Under the pieces are notes generated by a model. It ran no database searches. It was not told the origin of the DNA and saw only the letters and a program-made list of their open reading frames with translations. This document shows positions 12,671 through 24,662 of a DNA stretch of 53,052 nucleotides, in pieces. Each line of letters begins with the position of its first letter. Within the stretch, counting starts at the first letter, position 1. The DNA lies in NCBI GenBank assembly GCA_000231825.2, contig JH720311.1, positions 532,956 through 586,007 of the forward strand. Reading direction: 5' to 3'. Made by a program: the position numbers and the translations under genes. This stretch comes from Tetrahymena elliotti 4EA. Lineage: Eukaryota; Ciliophora; Oligohymenophorea; Hymenostomatida; Tetrahymenidae.

Positions 12671-13054
12671 AAGCATTTACACACATTCAATTTCCCTTAT
12701 GCTCTAAGAAATGCTATAACTGTTCATTTCCACTTCATACTATAACAGAAAATAAACCAGATAAAAACAGTTTAAAGAGCATTTAATAAACTTTTCTTTA
12801 ATATTGTACACAAGAGATTGATAGTTGAAACAAATATTATTTAATAGCGGGTAAATATTTAATGTAAGATTTTATAGGAAATTAATTTTTACAAAACAAA
12901 AAATTAGTAGTTAATTTTATTAATTAGATTTTTTAATGATAAAAAATAGTTGAAAATGTATTACCATTCTGTAATTCTAATTATTTAAAGAGTGATCTAT
13001 CTTAGGCAAACCATAATTTTATTTATAAGGTTGAATTGTTAACTTGTAGATTTA

Positions 13055-13190
13055 AAATAAGAAGATTTTTTAACTTAAGTAATGGATTTGTTAAAACAAT
13101 ATTTTTATGAAATTGAAAGATACATAAATGTGATAAATAACACTACTAAATTTTATTTATATTTATAAATATGTTTCACAATTAAAATGA
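13055..13190. repeat. Dispersed AATGGATTT element (three copies)
   Basis: A segment with TTTTTTAACTTAAGTAATGG, then TTTTATGAAATTGAAAGATA, recurs at about 15995-16100 and again, outside the duplicated block, at about 19025-19160. The third copy also keeps the ATAAATATGTTT tail. No coding content is seen. Confidence 0.55.
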
Positions 13191-14198
13191 TTTAAATATT
13201 GATAATTTATCATGTAAAAATCTTAAAACTTCCAAATATGTTAAATTATGTTTCTTACCTTAACCATATTTACACTTTCTAGTAATATTTAGTATTAACA
13301 TTTTTTGTAGGTTCAATTTAAGTAGTATTTCTAGCTTCTGAATATTTTTTTTATAGTTGAGTATATAAAAATTGATTTTGATAGATTTTAATACATTTTG
13401 CAAATTAAATAATACTAAAAAAGAATAAGCAGGGTATTAAATTTAATTTATTTAGAAATACTTTGAATGAAACATTTTTTTAATAATTTAGTCTTTTGAT
13501 GAAATATTATTAAAATTATTTTTTAAACCCTAAATACAAAATTCTTACTAATTTTTTTTAAAAGCAATAAAATTTTAAAGATTTTCTTTTAAAGATTATC
13601 TAAAAAGAAAAGCTTTGTTACACTTAAAGTACATGATTTCAAAAAAATTCTTTAATCTCAAATTTAATTTTTATTAATAAATTAAATTAGTTTCTTTTTG
13701 AGAAAAACTGTTAAAAATGAAATCCCTAATCTTTATCAAATAAAGTACTGAATTTATCCTAAAATTAATTGTCTTTAACTAAAAAAAACTAGTTATTTAA
13801 AAAAGGTTTTAAGAATTTATAATTTTATTTTAATCACGCTATTGATAAATTATTAAATAGCTGATTTTACTTTTGAGAAAAAAGACAATTATGAAGATAC
13901 AATTTTTTTTATCTTACTCAATACTTTACTTGATCTTATTAGGAATGATGAAGATATTGTATTCTTTGATACTTATGCAAAATTAAGCTTAAACTTTAGA
14001 AGAATTTAGAGGAAGAGTAAAATTTTATTTAAAAAATAGTAAACAAAAATAAAAATTTGAATTGTTAAATAAAATTTTCAAAATAAAAATGAAAGAAAAA
14101 AGACTGATTTTAAGTTATTTTTATAAAATATTTTAAGTATAATTTTAATTTATATAAATGCAACAACAAAGTTTATAATTGTTTGTTTTTTTATTCTT

Positions 14199-14726
14199 TC
14201 AATATTATTAAGAATTTTGATTAGTTTGAACTGTGTTAGGAAATGATTCTAAAATATCTAAAACATAAGGGTCAACAACTGGATTTTCTTAAATGTATGT
14301 TAAAACAGCTCTTTGTAACAAAAATTTCAAGGTTATGTTATAGTTTGGTAAAACTTCTTCTTTGGTGAAGTTCTATCCAATTTGAGAAGGAGATCTGAAA
14401 CCATGTCTTTCATAATGGTAAACTTCAGAAGTAGTAGGATTTTTATTATACTCCCATCTACAATGTAAGTATTTGTTGTAAACTCTAAAACCTAGGGATA
14501 TCTTGTAAGTTCCTTTAGCAACATAAGTACCATTATCATGTTAATGAATTTTAGAATCATAAGATAGTGAACCATAGTATTCTCCAATATCATCATCATA
14601 ATCAAGAAATTCATAACCAACAGCAAAAGGTTAATCTTATTCAACACCATAATAAAGTGATCCGCATTAAGCTTGAACTTAGAAAACTGAAATGCAAAGA
14701 ACTGCTAAAATTATAATTTTAATCAT
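14199..14726 (-). CDS. Secreted small protein, copy B (intact)
   Basis: Intronless 175-residue protein, ATG at 14726 to TGA at 14199-14201. The N-terminus (MIKIIILAVLCISVFQVQA) is a textbook signal peptide, with cleavage predicted just before QCGS. The mature part is rich in Y, N, D and Q, has a cysteine right after the cleavage site and another in YLHCRWEY, and contains no membrane segment. The C-terminal third is more helical (LKFLLQRAVLTYIQENPVVD). Two about 95-bp repeats lie upstream. A frameshifted sister copy lies 3 kb to the left. The family is unrecognised; an extracellular or food-vacuole/secretory location follows from the signal peptide only. Confidence 0.8.
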
Positions 14727-14875
14727 TTTATTTTTTAGATTTTTCTGTTATCTTTTTATTATTAATTTATTATATACCCTTTAACATATAATCTATATTT
14801 AAATCATAGATAATAGATAAAATTGATATTTCCCTTTCTTCAGATTTTAGAACAAATTCTATTATCTTACTTTAT

Positions 14876-15127
14876 TATCATCTATCTAATCAGATAGCCT
14901 AATCTCAATAGCTTCCCTAATTTTAATTTTCACACTTATCTTAACTAAAAAAATAAGACAATCGTAATTGTATTATTATTATTATTATCTCTAATTAAAA
15001 ATGTAATCAAAAGAATTAATTTTTGCATATTCTTAATATCTATCTGATCAGATAGCCTAATATTAATAGCTTCCCAAATTTTAATTTTTGCAATTTATCT
15101 TAACCAAATAAAAAAACAGAGGTAATT
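14876..15127. promoter_or_regulatory. Paired upstream repeats of secreted-protein copy B
   Basis: Two repeats, at about 14876-14970 and 15037-15127, begin 150 nt upstream of the start at 14726. The distal one contains the perfect 14-nt palindrome TATCTGATCAGATA (about 15039-15052). The proximal one reads TATCTAATCAGATA. Both then share GCCTAAT, AATAGCTTCCC, TTATCTTAAC and an A-rich end. A perfect palindrome repeated at fixed distance is typical of a dimeric transcription-factor site; this role is inferred. Confidence 0.55.
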
Positions 15128-16118
15128 TTACGATTTAAATACTTTTAAGTGTTGAAAAAATTATTTTAGTTTAAACAATAAATATGAAAAAAATTTATTA
15201 TATTGCAATTGTTATTTCTTTTTATTTTAGTAAACGAAAATTAGATAAATTTTTACTTAATAATAGGGAAATAGGGAAGAATTTATTTAAACCTTTTTAC
15301 ATTTCTAAAAAATAATGAGAATTTAAGGTATTGTTAAAATGTAGGATAAACTCTAAGTTTTATTGTTTATTTAAAAATTGAGTATTTTTAGCTCATTTTT
15401 AAAATGTTTTAAAAATATTTTATCATAAATAAATATTTTGAGTTTAGTTAAACATAAGTTTTTTACTCTTCTTGTTTATTCAATTTCGCGGGTAAATATT
15501 AAAAATAAGATTTGAATAGAAAATTTATTATATTAACCACTATATCAAAAATTTGTGGTTAATTTAAAAATTCTAATGTTTAATGATGAATAATATCTTC
15601 AGAAGTATTCAAAGCATTTACATACATTCAATTACCATTCTGCTCTAAGAAATACTATTATTTTTCATTTCTAGTTCATGTTATAAGAGAAAAAAAACAA
15701 GATAATGAGTATTTTGATAGTATTAAATAAACTTATCTTATATATTTTACACAAGAGATTGATAGTCGAAACACAATTACGTTTAATGTACTTTTTAGTT
15801 CCATATTATATCTCAATAGATAGTTTTTATCAAAGTAAAATGCATACTTCTCATTCTATATCAGTGGTAATTATAGTAAGGCATAACCATTATGAAATTT
15901 CTTATTGTTTAAGGTGTGACCGATCTTAGTCAAAGCATAATCCTATTTATTGGGCTGAGTTATTCATTTTTTTAATTTATAAATTAAAATGCAAGATTTT
16001 TTTAACTTAAACAATGGATTTATTCTAAAAATAATTTTATGAAATTTAGAGATATATTAATGTGATAAATAAAGTCACGACATTTTGTAAATATTAATAA
16101 ATATTGCTATTCCCCATA

Positions 16119-16154
16119 TAAAAATACTGCCATCGCTGGGATGGTATATTTTTA
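16119..16154. other. Strong hairpin
   Basis: The arms are TAAAAATA (16119-16126) plus CCATC (16130-16134) and GATGG (16140-16144) plus TATTTTTA (16147-16154), with a GCTGG loop and a small internal bulge. The sister block lacks this sequence. It could be a small structured RNA or the inverted repeat of a tiny mobile element. Confidence 0.5.
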
Positions 16155-17189
16155 TTTGAAGAATGAATGAAATAAAAAATTAATTATAATTATTAGGTGC
16201 GTTTGAGTGAATTTAAAAATCAATAAATCTAATTTATAAAAATATAAAATGTGTATATGCAGTACTGGTTCATAATGTTTTTCAATTTTTAAAAAAGTTT
16301 TATATTTTCTTACAGCTTAATAAGATTAAATTTTTATTTGATAAAAGATAATATTTCATTTTTGAACAATCAATTATATTATTTTATTGTAAATTTTTAT
16401 CAAAATTAGTTAAAAATGTTATTATATTTTGAATTCATAATAAAAAGAACTTTTTTTTTGATAGATTGAAAATGACATGAAATTTTTATTAGTAAAGAAA
16501 TTATTTTTGGTTTGATCATTAAGTAAACATATTAATATAATATGTTTGAAATATAAAATAAATTATTTTCAAACAAAAAAATTACACCTGTTTTATTCAT
16601 AAATATAGTAAAATTATGTAAATGTTTTAATATTAATCTGTAAATAATTTTGATTAAGAATTATTTTAAATTTATATCAAAAGAAAAAATTTAACTTATT
16701 TAATATTTTTCTTTTTCGAAAAGAGAAATTTAATAGCAAACAAAGGTCATAAGCTAAAATATAAAATGAAAGATTTAAAAATATATTTTAGCAATAGATA
16801 AAAAGCCTTTAAGATGATAAATTCTAGTTATAATTGAAGATTTACCTATTTTTAAAAAGCTAAATAAATTGAAGCTTAATTTAAAGTAAATAACAACTTT
16901 AATAATAATTAAAACATTTGTATCATTTTCATTTTTCAAAAATTTTAACTCTTAAATTCAATCTATTATTTTTAAATAATATTTTCATTTTTGAAATAAG
17001 AATAAAAGATTATTTGTTATGAAAGATGAAGGAGCAAAAATAATAAGTATATTTTTCTTAATAAAAACAAATCTTGTTCTTAGAACTTAATTTTAGGAAA
17101 AGTTTTTTAATTTAAAATTAAATTTGAAAAATAAATTAATTTAAAATCATAAATAATCTTCAGGAATTTTTTATTTATTTTTTATATTT
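16155..17189. other. AT-rich region with no gene seen
   Basis: Highly AT-rich. No frame with credible protein character was found. Confidence 0.55.
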
Positions 17190-18960
17190 ATTTATTGTTC
17201 ATAGTCAAAATGAAATTGGTGATGAAGGTGTTGCTTATATTTATAAGGCTTTAGAGAATTGCAATAATTTAACATCATGCCAAATTAATTTGTTGTAAAG
17301 ATAGTTAGCATTATTAATTTTAAAAAAATTTCAATTTTGTCCTTATGCATTTTATTTTTATTAATCATTTAAAAAATATCAAAAAGTTCAAATTTAATGA
17401 CCGGTAAAAGGGCTTATCATTTTGGCTCAGCTTTAAGGATATTTTAGAAGATGAACTCCTTAATTCTATACACAGAGTAAAAAATTGTGTTTTTTGGTAA
17501 GAAATAGTTTAAAATAATCTAAGTTTGTTAACTAAAAATAAAATTTTGATAAATTACTCACTCTAAACTAGCTATTATTAAGAATTAAATTAACATCTTT
17601 ATAAATACTAATAGAACAAATAAATATGGTGAATAAGGATTTTAAGTATCCTAAAAGGTTTGAACAACTGTACTGAATTGAGGAATTTGAATTTTAATAC
17701 TTATTTGTAAATACAATTTATTTTAGAAAACATTTTTAAATTGTCATCTAAAAAAGAAAACAAACAATTTTTAATATAATTACAAAAATAATTAAATCAA
17801 ACTATTAATTTTAAAAAAATTATTAATATTAATGGAGAAAGTTGATTTAAATTTAATAAAGAATATTTATAACTAAAAGAGACAATTGATGAGAGAATTA
17901 TTAATTATAAATTTACATTTGAAAATATTTAGTATAATTATATTTTGATCAATAGTTGTAATAATATTTCTGATGAAAATTATTTATAACTTGATAAATG
18001 CTTTTCTAATTTGCCAAATTTATTAGAACTTACATCTATTTTGAGTTAATATTTTTCTTAATAAAATTTAAATTTATTTTTTGTTAATGATAGAAAATCT
18101 GAAAAATTCTTAAAGTCTAGAGACATAATCAATTGCAAAAATATTAAAGTATTAAATATCTGTCTTGAGTAATACCTTAATCATTTATTTTTTTTAATTT
18201 TAATTTTAATAATAATAATAATAACTTTATTTAAGATTAAAACAGGGTTTTTTTCAGTATGCATCGGCCTGTTAAACCAAAAAAATTAGAAGAATTGGGA
18301 TATCTTAATAAAAAATTACTAAATTCTCTTTTTAGAAATAGGCTTTCCCTAAAGTAATAATAGTATTCAAATATAAATTGTTCATTTTGGAAAGAATAAA
18401 TAAAGTTTTGATTTATGAGGGACTGACTGATTAATTAATTTAGGTTGGTGAACTTGATATTAGTTTGTCTTTCTCATTCACTATTTTTTATTTGTTGTTT
18501 TCGTTTTGAATTCAAATTTTTTCTCTCTCCTTCTTCTTTTAAATATTTCTTTATTCATTATTTATTTTTATCAATTTTTAAAAGTGAGAACAAAATTGGT
18601 GAAATGGGTACATAAAAAAAGTGCTCTAATCTCTAAACTTTGTTTCTTTCCCTTAGGTAATAATAGTATTTCTATATTAATTAAGCATTTTGGAATGAAT
18701 AAAAAATTTTAAATTATAGTTTTTTTCTCTTTCTTTTTAATATTTCTTTACTTAATTTTTATTTAAAAAATTTTTTAAAGTTAAAACAATATTGGTGAGA
18801 TGGGTGCATAAAAATTAGGATCTGAGTTAGCAAAATGCTAGAATCTCTAAACTTTGACTGTTGATCTTTGGTAAAAATAGTGTTTCAATATTAATTGTTT
18901 ATTTTGGAATGAATAAATAAAATTTTAATTTTTGAGGAGCTGACTGACTAAGTAATTTAC
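17190..18960 (+). pseudogene. Decayed leucine-rich-repeat gene relic
   Basis: Several exon-sized pieces read as ribonuclease-inhibitor-type LRRs, for example NEIGDEGVAYIYKALENC at about 17210-17265 and NNIGEMGAQKLGSELAKC at about 18785-18840, which continues QNLQTLTVDLW. They sit between AT-rich gaps that look like introns, as in the LRR parts of the genes at 3.1-8.5 kb. No continuous model can be built, and several pieces carry frame breaks. A short methionine-started frame at 18506-18712 is only a shadow in this region. It is probably a related, older member of the same LRR family. Confidence 0.55.
18293..18957 (+). repeat. Three tandem LRR-exon repeat units
   Basis: Units at about 18293-18445, 18580-18722 and 18779-18957 share GGTAATAATAGTATT-like sequence, then ATTAATTGTTTATTTTGGAA and TGAATAAATAAA. 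The first and third also share GGGACTGACTGA-like ends. They are repeated LRR exon plus intron modules, with the third best preserved. Confidence 0.6.
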
Positions 18961-19472
18961 TGTAATTCCTCTATTCCTCTTTCCTAATACAATGTATGAT
19001 GATAGTACATAAGGGTTTAATAAGAAGATGTTTTTAACTTAAATAATAGATTTATTCAAAAAATAATTTTATGAAATTAAGAGGTATATACATACGATAG
19101 TGAGAAGCACAATATTTTATTTATATTCATAAATATGTTTGACAATTAAGAATGGTCTTAAGGGTTTTTTATTTATTTTATAATAAGTTAACTAATAATT
19201 AGAATGGATATGGGTTAGTAAATATTTATAATATTTCTAATGATTATAATTTAAGAAATATAAAAAAGGAATAAATTAAAAGTGATAAATAATTAATGGT
19301 ATTTGTGAAGCAAAGTTTTGTTTGAAGTATTAGAATTAGAAGCAATTAAAACCATTAAATATCTCCGTTAAATTCAGAATATTATATAAAAATAGAAGAA
19401 TAAATTTTAGAGTTTTCTTTCTCAAAATCTTAGTTGTTTTTTTCAATTAAATAATAAGTGTTAAAAATATCA

Positions 19473-20858
19473 ATGAAGCAAATAACTATTAGAAACAACG
19501 AATCATCTCTTTATTAGCCACAATATAACATTTAAAACAGCGGCAAAGATACATTTAATTTTTATGATGATAAAAATACTAATTATACTTTGTCAAACAC
19601 AATAGATCTTGAAGCTAGATCTCTCATGTCTAGCAGGATGAGCAAGAGATATTCAAGATCATTATTTGAAAAAGGGTCACTATCATTATTTAAAACTAAT
19701 CCAAATATATCTATAGAAGAGAACAATTCTGCTAAAAAATAAAATAATAGATCTTTAAATTAGATGCAGAATAAAAAGAAAATCAACAGGCCAGATGAAA
19801 AAAACTTTAGTAGAAAATAAAGCAACAACTCTCTGAATGAAGATTAGACTAAAAGAAAGTTGAATATAACTGAAGTAGAAAAAAATTTGAGTAGAAAATA
19901 AAGCAATAAATCTTTAAATGAAAATGAAATTAAAAAGAAGATGCAAATTTATGATCAACTAACTAATAAAACTCAGGCTTAGTCTTCTTCTTTCTAAATT
20001 GATAGATTAAATTACACTGAAATATTTGCAAAAAGAGTTAATTATAAAGGCATTATTCTCTTTGAACCAAATCCTTACTTGCTGCCTGCCTTCAGAAAAG
20101 ACAAAAAAAAGCATTAAACTAAGGTGTCTGATGTTTCTCTCATTTTATTCAATGAATATATGAAAAAATCTAACAAACAAAAAGAAAAAATGGCAAAATA
20201 GCTGTAAAAATAGTTAGCAAAAGAAGTTGATTGCTAAAATTCTGAGTTAAACTATATGAAGAAAAGTGAATTTAAAAATAACAATTTTTTTAATAAAAAC
20301 TTAAAGAGAAAGCTCATTAAAAATATAGCAAAGCAAAATGTACAATAAGTTTCTCTATCTCCTTCATGCAAAATAGTTACTACTACTCGTTCATTATCGG
20401 AAGATCAAACAAAATTTAATTTTTCATAAACTTAAAACAATTTCTTCTCTAAAGATTAAGAGAATAAAAAAAAATAAATCTATCAAAATTCTGAAGTTTA
20501 ATAAAATAACTATTTTCATTAAAACAATTAAAATTTTGGATATGATCCTTATGGACCAAGTTAATAGCCACTTTCAAATTAATCTAGAAGATAAAGCTTT
20601 GCAAAACAAAATAGAAAGCTTAGTTGTAGTGAAAATTAAGCAAAAGTTAATGATCCTGATAAAAACACAGGATCTAAAAGATCAATACTAAAAAGCATTT
20701 ATAAGGATCGTATATCAAATTTATCTAAAATTTTAAATGAGCAAAAATAAAATTTACCTCAAAGGCCCTAAACAGCATAGGTAAGTGGTAGAAAATAGAG
20801 CTCATAAAATATCAATAATAATTAATACAAAACAATACATGACCAATCATTTTATTGA
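19473..20858 (+). CDS. K/N/Q-rich hypothetical protein
   Basis: Intronless 461-residue protein from ATG at 19473 to TGA at 20856-20858. It is basic and low in complexity, dominated by K, N, Q and S. It contains a short internal repeat, SRKQSNNSLNEDQTKRK followed about 30 residues later by SRKQSNKSLNENEIKKK. The least biased part is at about residues 180-215 (VNYKGIILFEPNPYLLPAFR), followed by a basic helix (KQKEKMAKQLQKQLAKEV). A GYDPYGPSQQP segment lies further on. There is no signal peptide or membrane helix. RS/RK-Q-S sites look like kinase targets. The family is unknown; a disordered regulatory or cytoskeletal protein is possible but unproven. Confidence 0.75.
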
Positions 20859-20952
20859 TTTGAAATCTTTTTTCTCGTAAATCATATAAATAATAATTAA
20901 AAAATAATTTGATCTTTAAATAATTCTTAAAAGTTAAATAATCTAATGAAAA

Positions 20953-21570
20953 ATGATTTAAAATCATAACAATAAATATGCTTAAAAACACAAATTATTA
21001 AGAAAATCTTGTTTTAGCTGTTATGATAGTAATTATTAAATATGCCTGGGTCTATCTATCACATATACAAGTCCCAAAAGTTTAATTTTATTTGAGTAGC
21101 TGGATTAGATTACTAAAGAGGTATTGAAATATATTTATAGTAGCCAATAGCATGCATTAAAATTAAAAGCTTTTAAGATTAAATGCTTTAAAAAGTATTA
21201 TCCTATATTTTCGAAAACATAAATCTAGATTTAATAAAAAGGTCAATAAAAGCAGGATTGCTAGAAAATAAGAGCTCACAAGTTTATATTTATCCTCTCC
21301 TATTAAATAAAATATTTTTTTATTATAAAACAAGTAACAAACTTATTAAAATTACCAAAAAGACTCAAAAATACCTTCATTTAAATAGATGTTAATATCT
21401 CCTCTTTTAATAAAATTAACAAAAAATTATTCACCAAATTATATAATATTAAACTATCAAATAATAAATAATAATTTTATCTTCTTATTTTAAATAATAA
21501 ATTATTCTTTAATCAGTTTTCTGTTTTTATATTTTAAAATGTTTAAATTTTACAATTGAATATGACATGA
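20953..21570 (+). CDS. Weak 205-codon open frame, strand uncertain
   Basis: An open frame runs from ATG 20953 to TGA 21568-21570, starting 95 nt after the previous gene. Its middle (about 21020-21290) is richer in GC than the flanks and reads LILFEQLDQITKEVLKYI and then HALKLKAFKIKCFKKYYPIF. The second half is low complexity. The opposite strand also has an open, protein-like frame over the same island (for example IGYYKYISIPLQQSNPATQ), so coding strand and reality are both doubtful. No family is recognised. Confidence 0.25.
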
Positions 21571-21941
21571 TAACAGATTGTTTGAATGACAAAACTACAT
21601 TAATTAAGTGATTATTTATTGACCTTACTTTCTTTCCCTTATTTGACTTTAATCAAGTTTTTAGTTCTATGATAAACTTTTTTAATTGGTTAATTATTAA
21701 TAATATTTGATATTAATTTTTTTGGTTAATATTTTTTAGCAAATTTAATAATAGAATACTCATAAATTAAAATAACCCTTTTTTTATTTCTCAATTCCAT
21801 ATTTAAAAAATACTTCAAAAGATTATTTTAAAATAAAAAATAAGGGGTAATTTGATTTAAAATATTTGCTTATTTTTACTTGAAAGAAAAAGTATTTACT
21901 TTTAAATTTAAAAATGATGGACTTCAAATTTCAAAACAACT

Positions 21942-23593
21942 ATGCCAGGATTTAATGAGTTCAATTATTCTACGAATGAAAGATGTTACTCAAATGTAAG
22001 ATTATTTACTCTTTATTTTTAATTTTTATGAATTCTTTATTTAAGAATCAAGTATTTACTGAAATTAGAACTAACAAAGATAAACTTGATCAGGTATTTG
22101 GGTGAGGCATTTGGCTAATAATGCTTTATTAGAATCCTTTTTTATGATATTTTATCTTTTTAAATAAGATTGAATACTCATTTATTGCTAATTTCAAAAT
22201 TGATTTTACTTAAAGAGCATACAAACTTCTTGTAATTAATTATTTTTTCCTAAATACGAATTTAAGTTAGTGCAAAATTTAATTAATATGTCTTCATTAA
22301 TCTAACAATCTCTATTATATTAATAATTAATAAATTAAAATCTTTCTTGTGTAATTTAGACAATTTTACATTGCTATAAAAGACAAGAAACTCAGATTTT
22401 TTGGTAGAAATTAGATGCTTTCAAGTATATTTTTTGATAGGTTTTAATCTTGGCAATTAACTTTGCTTAAACAAAAAAATAATTTAAAAAAGAGATCAAT
22501 CATTCATCATTTTTTACGTTAGATTTATATGAAGATTTTAAAGTTATTTAGGAAGATTTTTGAATATGAGCTAGAGATTTTAAGATAGCTTGATTTCTAC
22601 TTTAGAGTATTGGCAACTTTTATTTTAAATTTAAAATAAAAAGAATATCATTTTAAACAATTTAAATTAACCTAAAATCAAATCTCATAGTTTTTATTCC
22701 TTTTGGCAAGTTTTTTATCTCCTAACTTAATACTTTGAATTGATAGCTTTATTGGTTTATGTTCCTTTTTTATATTATTTATTTATTTGTTTATGTATAA
22801 TTACTGAACCTAAAATGATCAAAAAATTACTCTAAGTAGAGAAATAATGTCTTTAAACTATTAGGAATTTGTGAAAATTATTATGCATTCTTTATCAAAT
22901 TATCTTCTTCTTCTCTATTTGTTTATATGTTTTTATCAATAATTTTATAACTCATTAATGGTTACCTAAAATAAATGGTTATTTTATCTAAAATTTTATA
23001 TTTTTATATTTCCTTTGATAAGGGCTTATATGCATTTATAATTAACTAAGTTCTATTAAATGGAGGTTATAATTATTCTGCTTCTTCTTCTTCTTATATA
23101 TTTTACGAACCTACTAGCTTCAAATTACTTTATAATGCTATTTAATTTTGCTTCCCTTCATTTTTACTTTAATTCTATCCCATTTTTAGATATCTCAATA
23201 TAATAAAAATAATTAATATTATTTATTAATTATCAAACAAAATAACTCTTTTTTGATCAAATCTGAAGTCAATTTTTTTGATATTCAATACTATTTTTAA
23301 AAACGAACAAGTGATACAAATGATGTAGAGAATTTCATATGTTAATGAGATATGGCCAAATACAAAAGGTATATTTTAAATATTTCCTTTTAAGGTTTAG
23401 CATATTTTTTTAATTTCTATTTTATTGTTTTGTATGTTAAAAAACATATATTAAAAAAAATATTTATTTTTTTTCAGGAAAAGCAAAAAAAAGTGAAAAT
23501 GAAGATTCAAAATAAAAAAATTGGAAGAAGAAAATCTTCATAAAACTAATTTAATTAAAGATTAATTTATAAATAAATATATTATTAAAATGA
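21942..23593 (+). CDS. Probable multi-exon gene, unknown product (model incomplete)
   Basis: Exon 1 (21942-21995, MPGFNEFNYSTNERCYSN), exon 2 (22046-22093, NQVFTEIRTNKDKLDQ) and exon 3 (from 22169, IEYSFIANFKIDFTQRAYK) are joined by two clear GT..AG introns of 50 and 75 nt, all in phase 0. The frame then stays open to TGA at 22736-22738, with at least one likely further intron near 22230. A last exon pair, ending GKAKKSENEDSKQKNWKKK at about 23478-23593 after an intron that closes TTTTCAG at 23477, may belong to the same gene. The basic tail looks like a nuclear-localisation signal. I do not recognise the family, and the middle exons are uncertain. Confidence 0.4.
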
Positions 23594-24662
23594 TACTTCT
23601 TACTCAATAAAATTTATATTAATTAGCTTGAGAACATCCTTAGCAATTTGAAGGGACTCTAAATTATTTATTTTTGTTAATTAATATTATGATATTTTAT
23701 TTACTCTCTAAATAAATTTAATAATTTTTCTATTTTCTTTCAAAAATTATTTTAGACTTGAAAAAAATAAAAATAAATTCTATTTATTTAATTACATTGA
23801 GTATGATAAAAAATTATTGAAATGAGTTCAATATTCCTGAATTAATTTTTTTTAAATTAAATAAAAATCAAATAATGTTTAGTTTGATGAAAACTCGAAG
23901 AAGAATAATCATCTATCCACTGAATTTTGAAAATTCAAGAATTAATTGTAATATTTATGAATTTAAAGGTCTTAATTTTTTGTTACTTTGGTAAAAATAA
24001 ATGATTAAATAATAGAAAGAGTAAAAAGAGTGAATAATCTATAAAAAGAATAGATTTAAGCAATTATACTTGTTACTGATTTTTAATGTGATTGAGTGTA
24101 ACTAGAGTTAATAAATAATAATACCTAATTTATTTAATTAAAAGGAATTACATACTTTATTGTTTGGTAATATCAAATTTGTATTATTTAGTAGAAATTT
24201 GATTGAATTTGAGAATAAGCTTAATAAATAAATATTTATCAGCCTTATTGATGAATATTGCTTACTACTTTTTGATATTGATTATTAAATTTTGGATTAT
24301 TAAAGTGTAAGCTTTCTCCTTTAGTTGAATAGAATTTTATTATTTAAAAGGATCAAAAATGAAAGAATAAATGAATAAATTACAAAACATAAACAATGAA
24401 TAAATAAAATAGTAAATTAAGGACAAGCAAAATAATTAGTTGGTGGGTGGATGGATGGATGGTGTTTAGATTATTTTAATAGTTTTTTATATAATAGTAT
24501 TAATAAATAAAATTCTAAATTAATTATAAAATCCTATATTTCTAATTTTGTCAAAGAGTGAATCAATCAATTTAATTTGGTTTTTTAGATTAAAAATCAA
24601 AGATCTAAGGATTGAAATTTTTCCCTCATAATTTTTCTTTATTTTTTGAGGGAGTTTTTAAT
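23594..24662. other. Intergenic region with a GGAT/GGTG microsatellite
   Basis: Spacer between two convergent genes. It has a G-rich tract at 24440-24464 (TTGGTGGGTGGATGGATGG and on). Otherwise it is AT-rich with no gene seen. Confidence 0.55.

Larger units (their letters stand above)
10790..16100. repeat. About 2.8-kb tandem duplication carrying the secreted-protein gene
   Basis: Copy A spans about 10790-13190 and copy B about 13570-16100, in the same orientation. Shared landmarks in the same order are a CTTTTAAA..ATTATCT leader (10803 and 13587), the 3' flank with TTTTATAAAATATTTTAAGTATAA (split over 11130 and 14115), the gene itself, the paired upstream repeats, a GCGGGTAA element, and an AATGGATTT element. 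Copies differ by many substitutions and indels, so the duplication is not recent. Confidence 0.85.

Noticed and set aside
15705..15929. 74-codon methionine-started frame
   Set aside because: It lies in the duplicated block, and the equivalent segment of the sister copy (about 12770-12960) does not conserve the frame. It is a chance frame.
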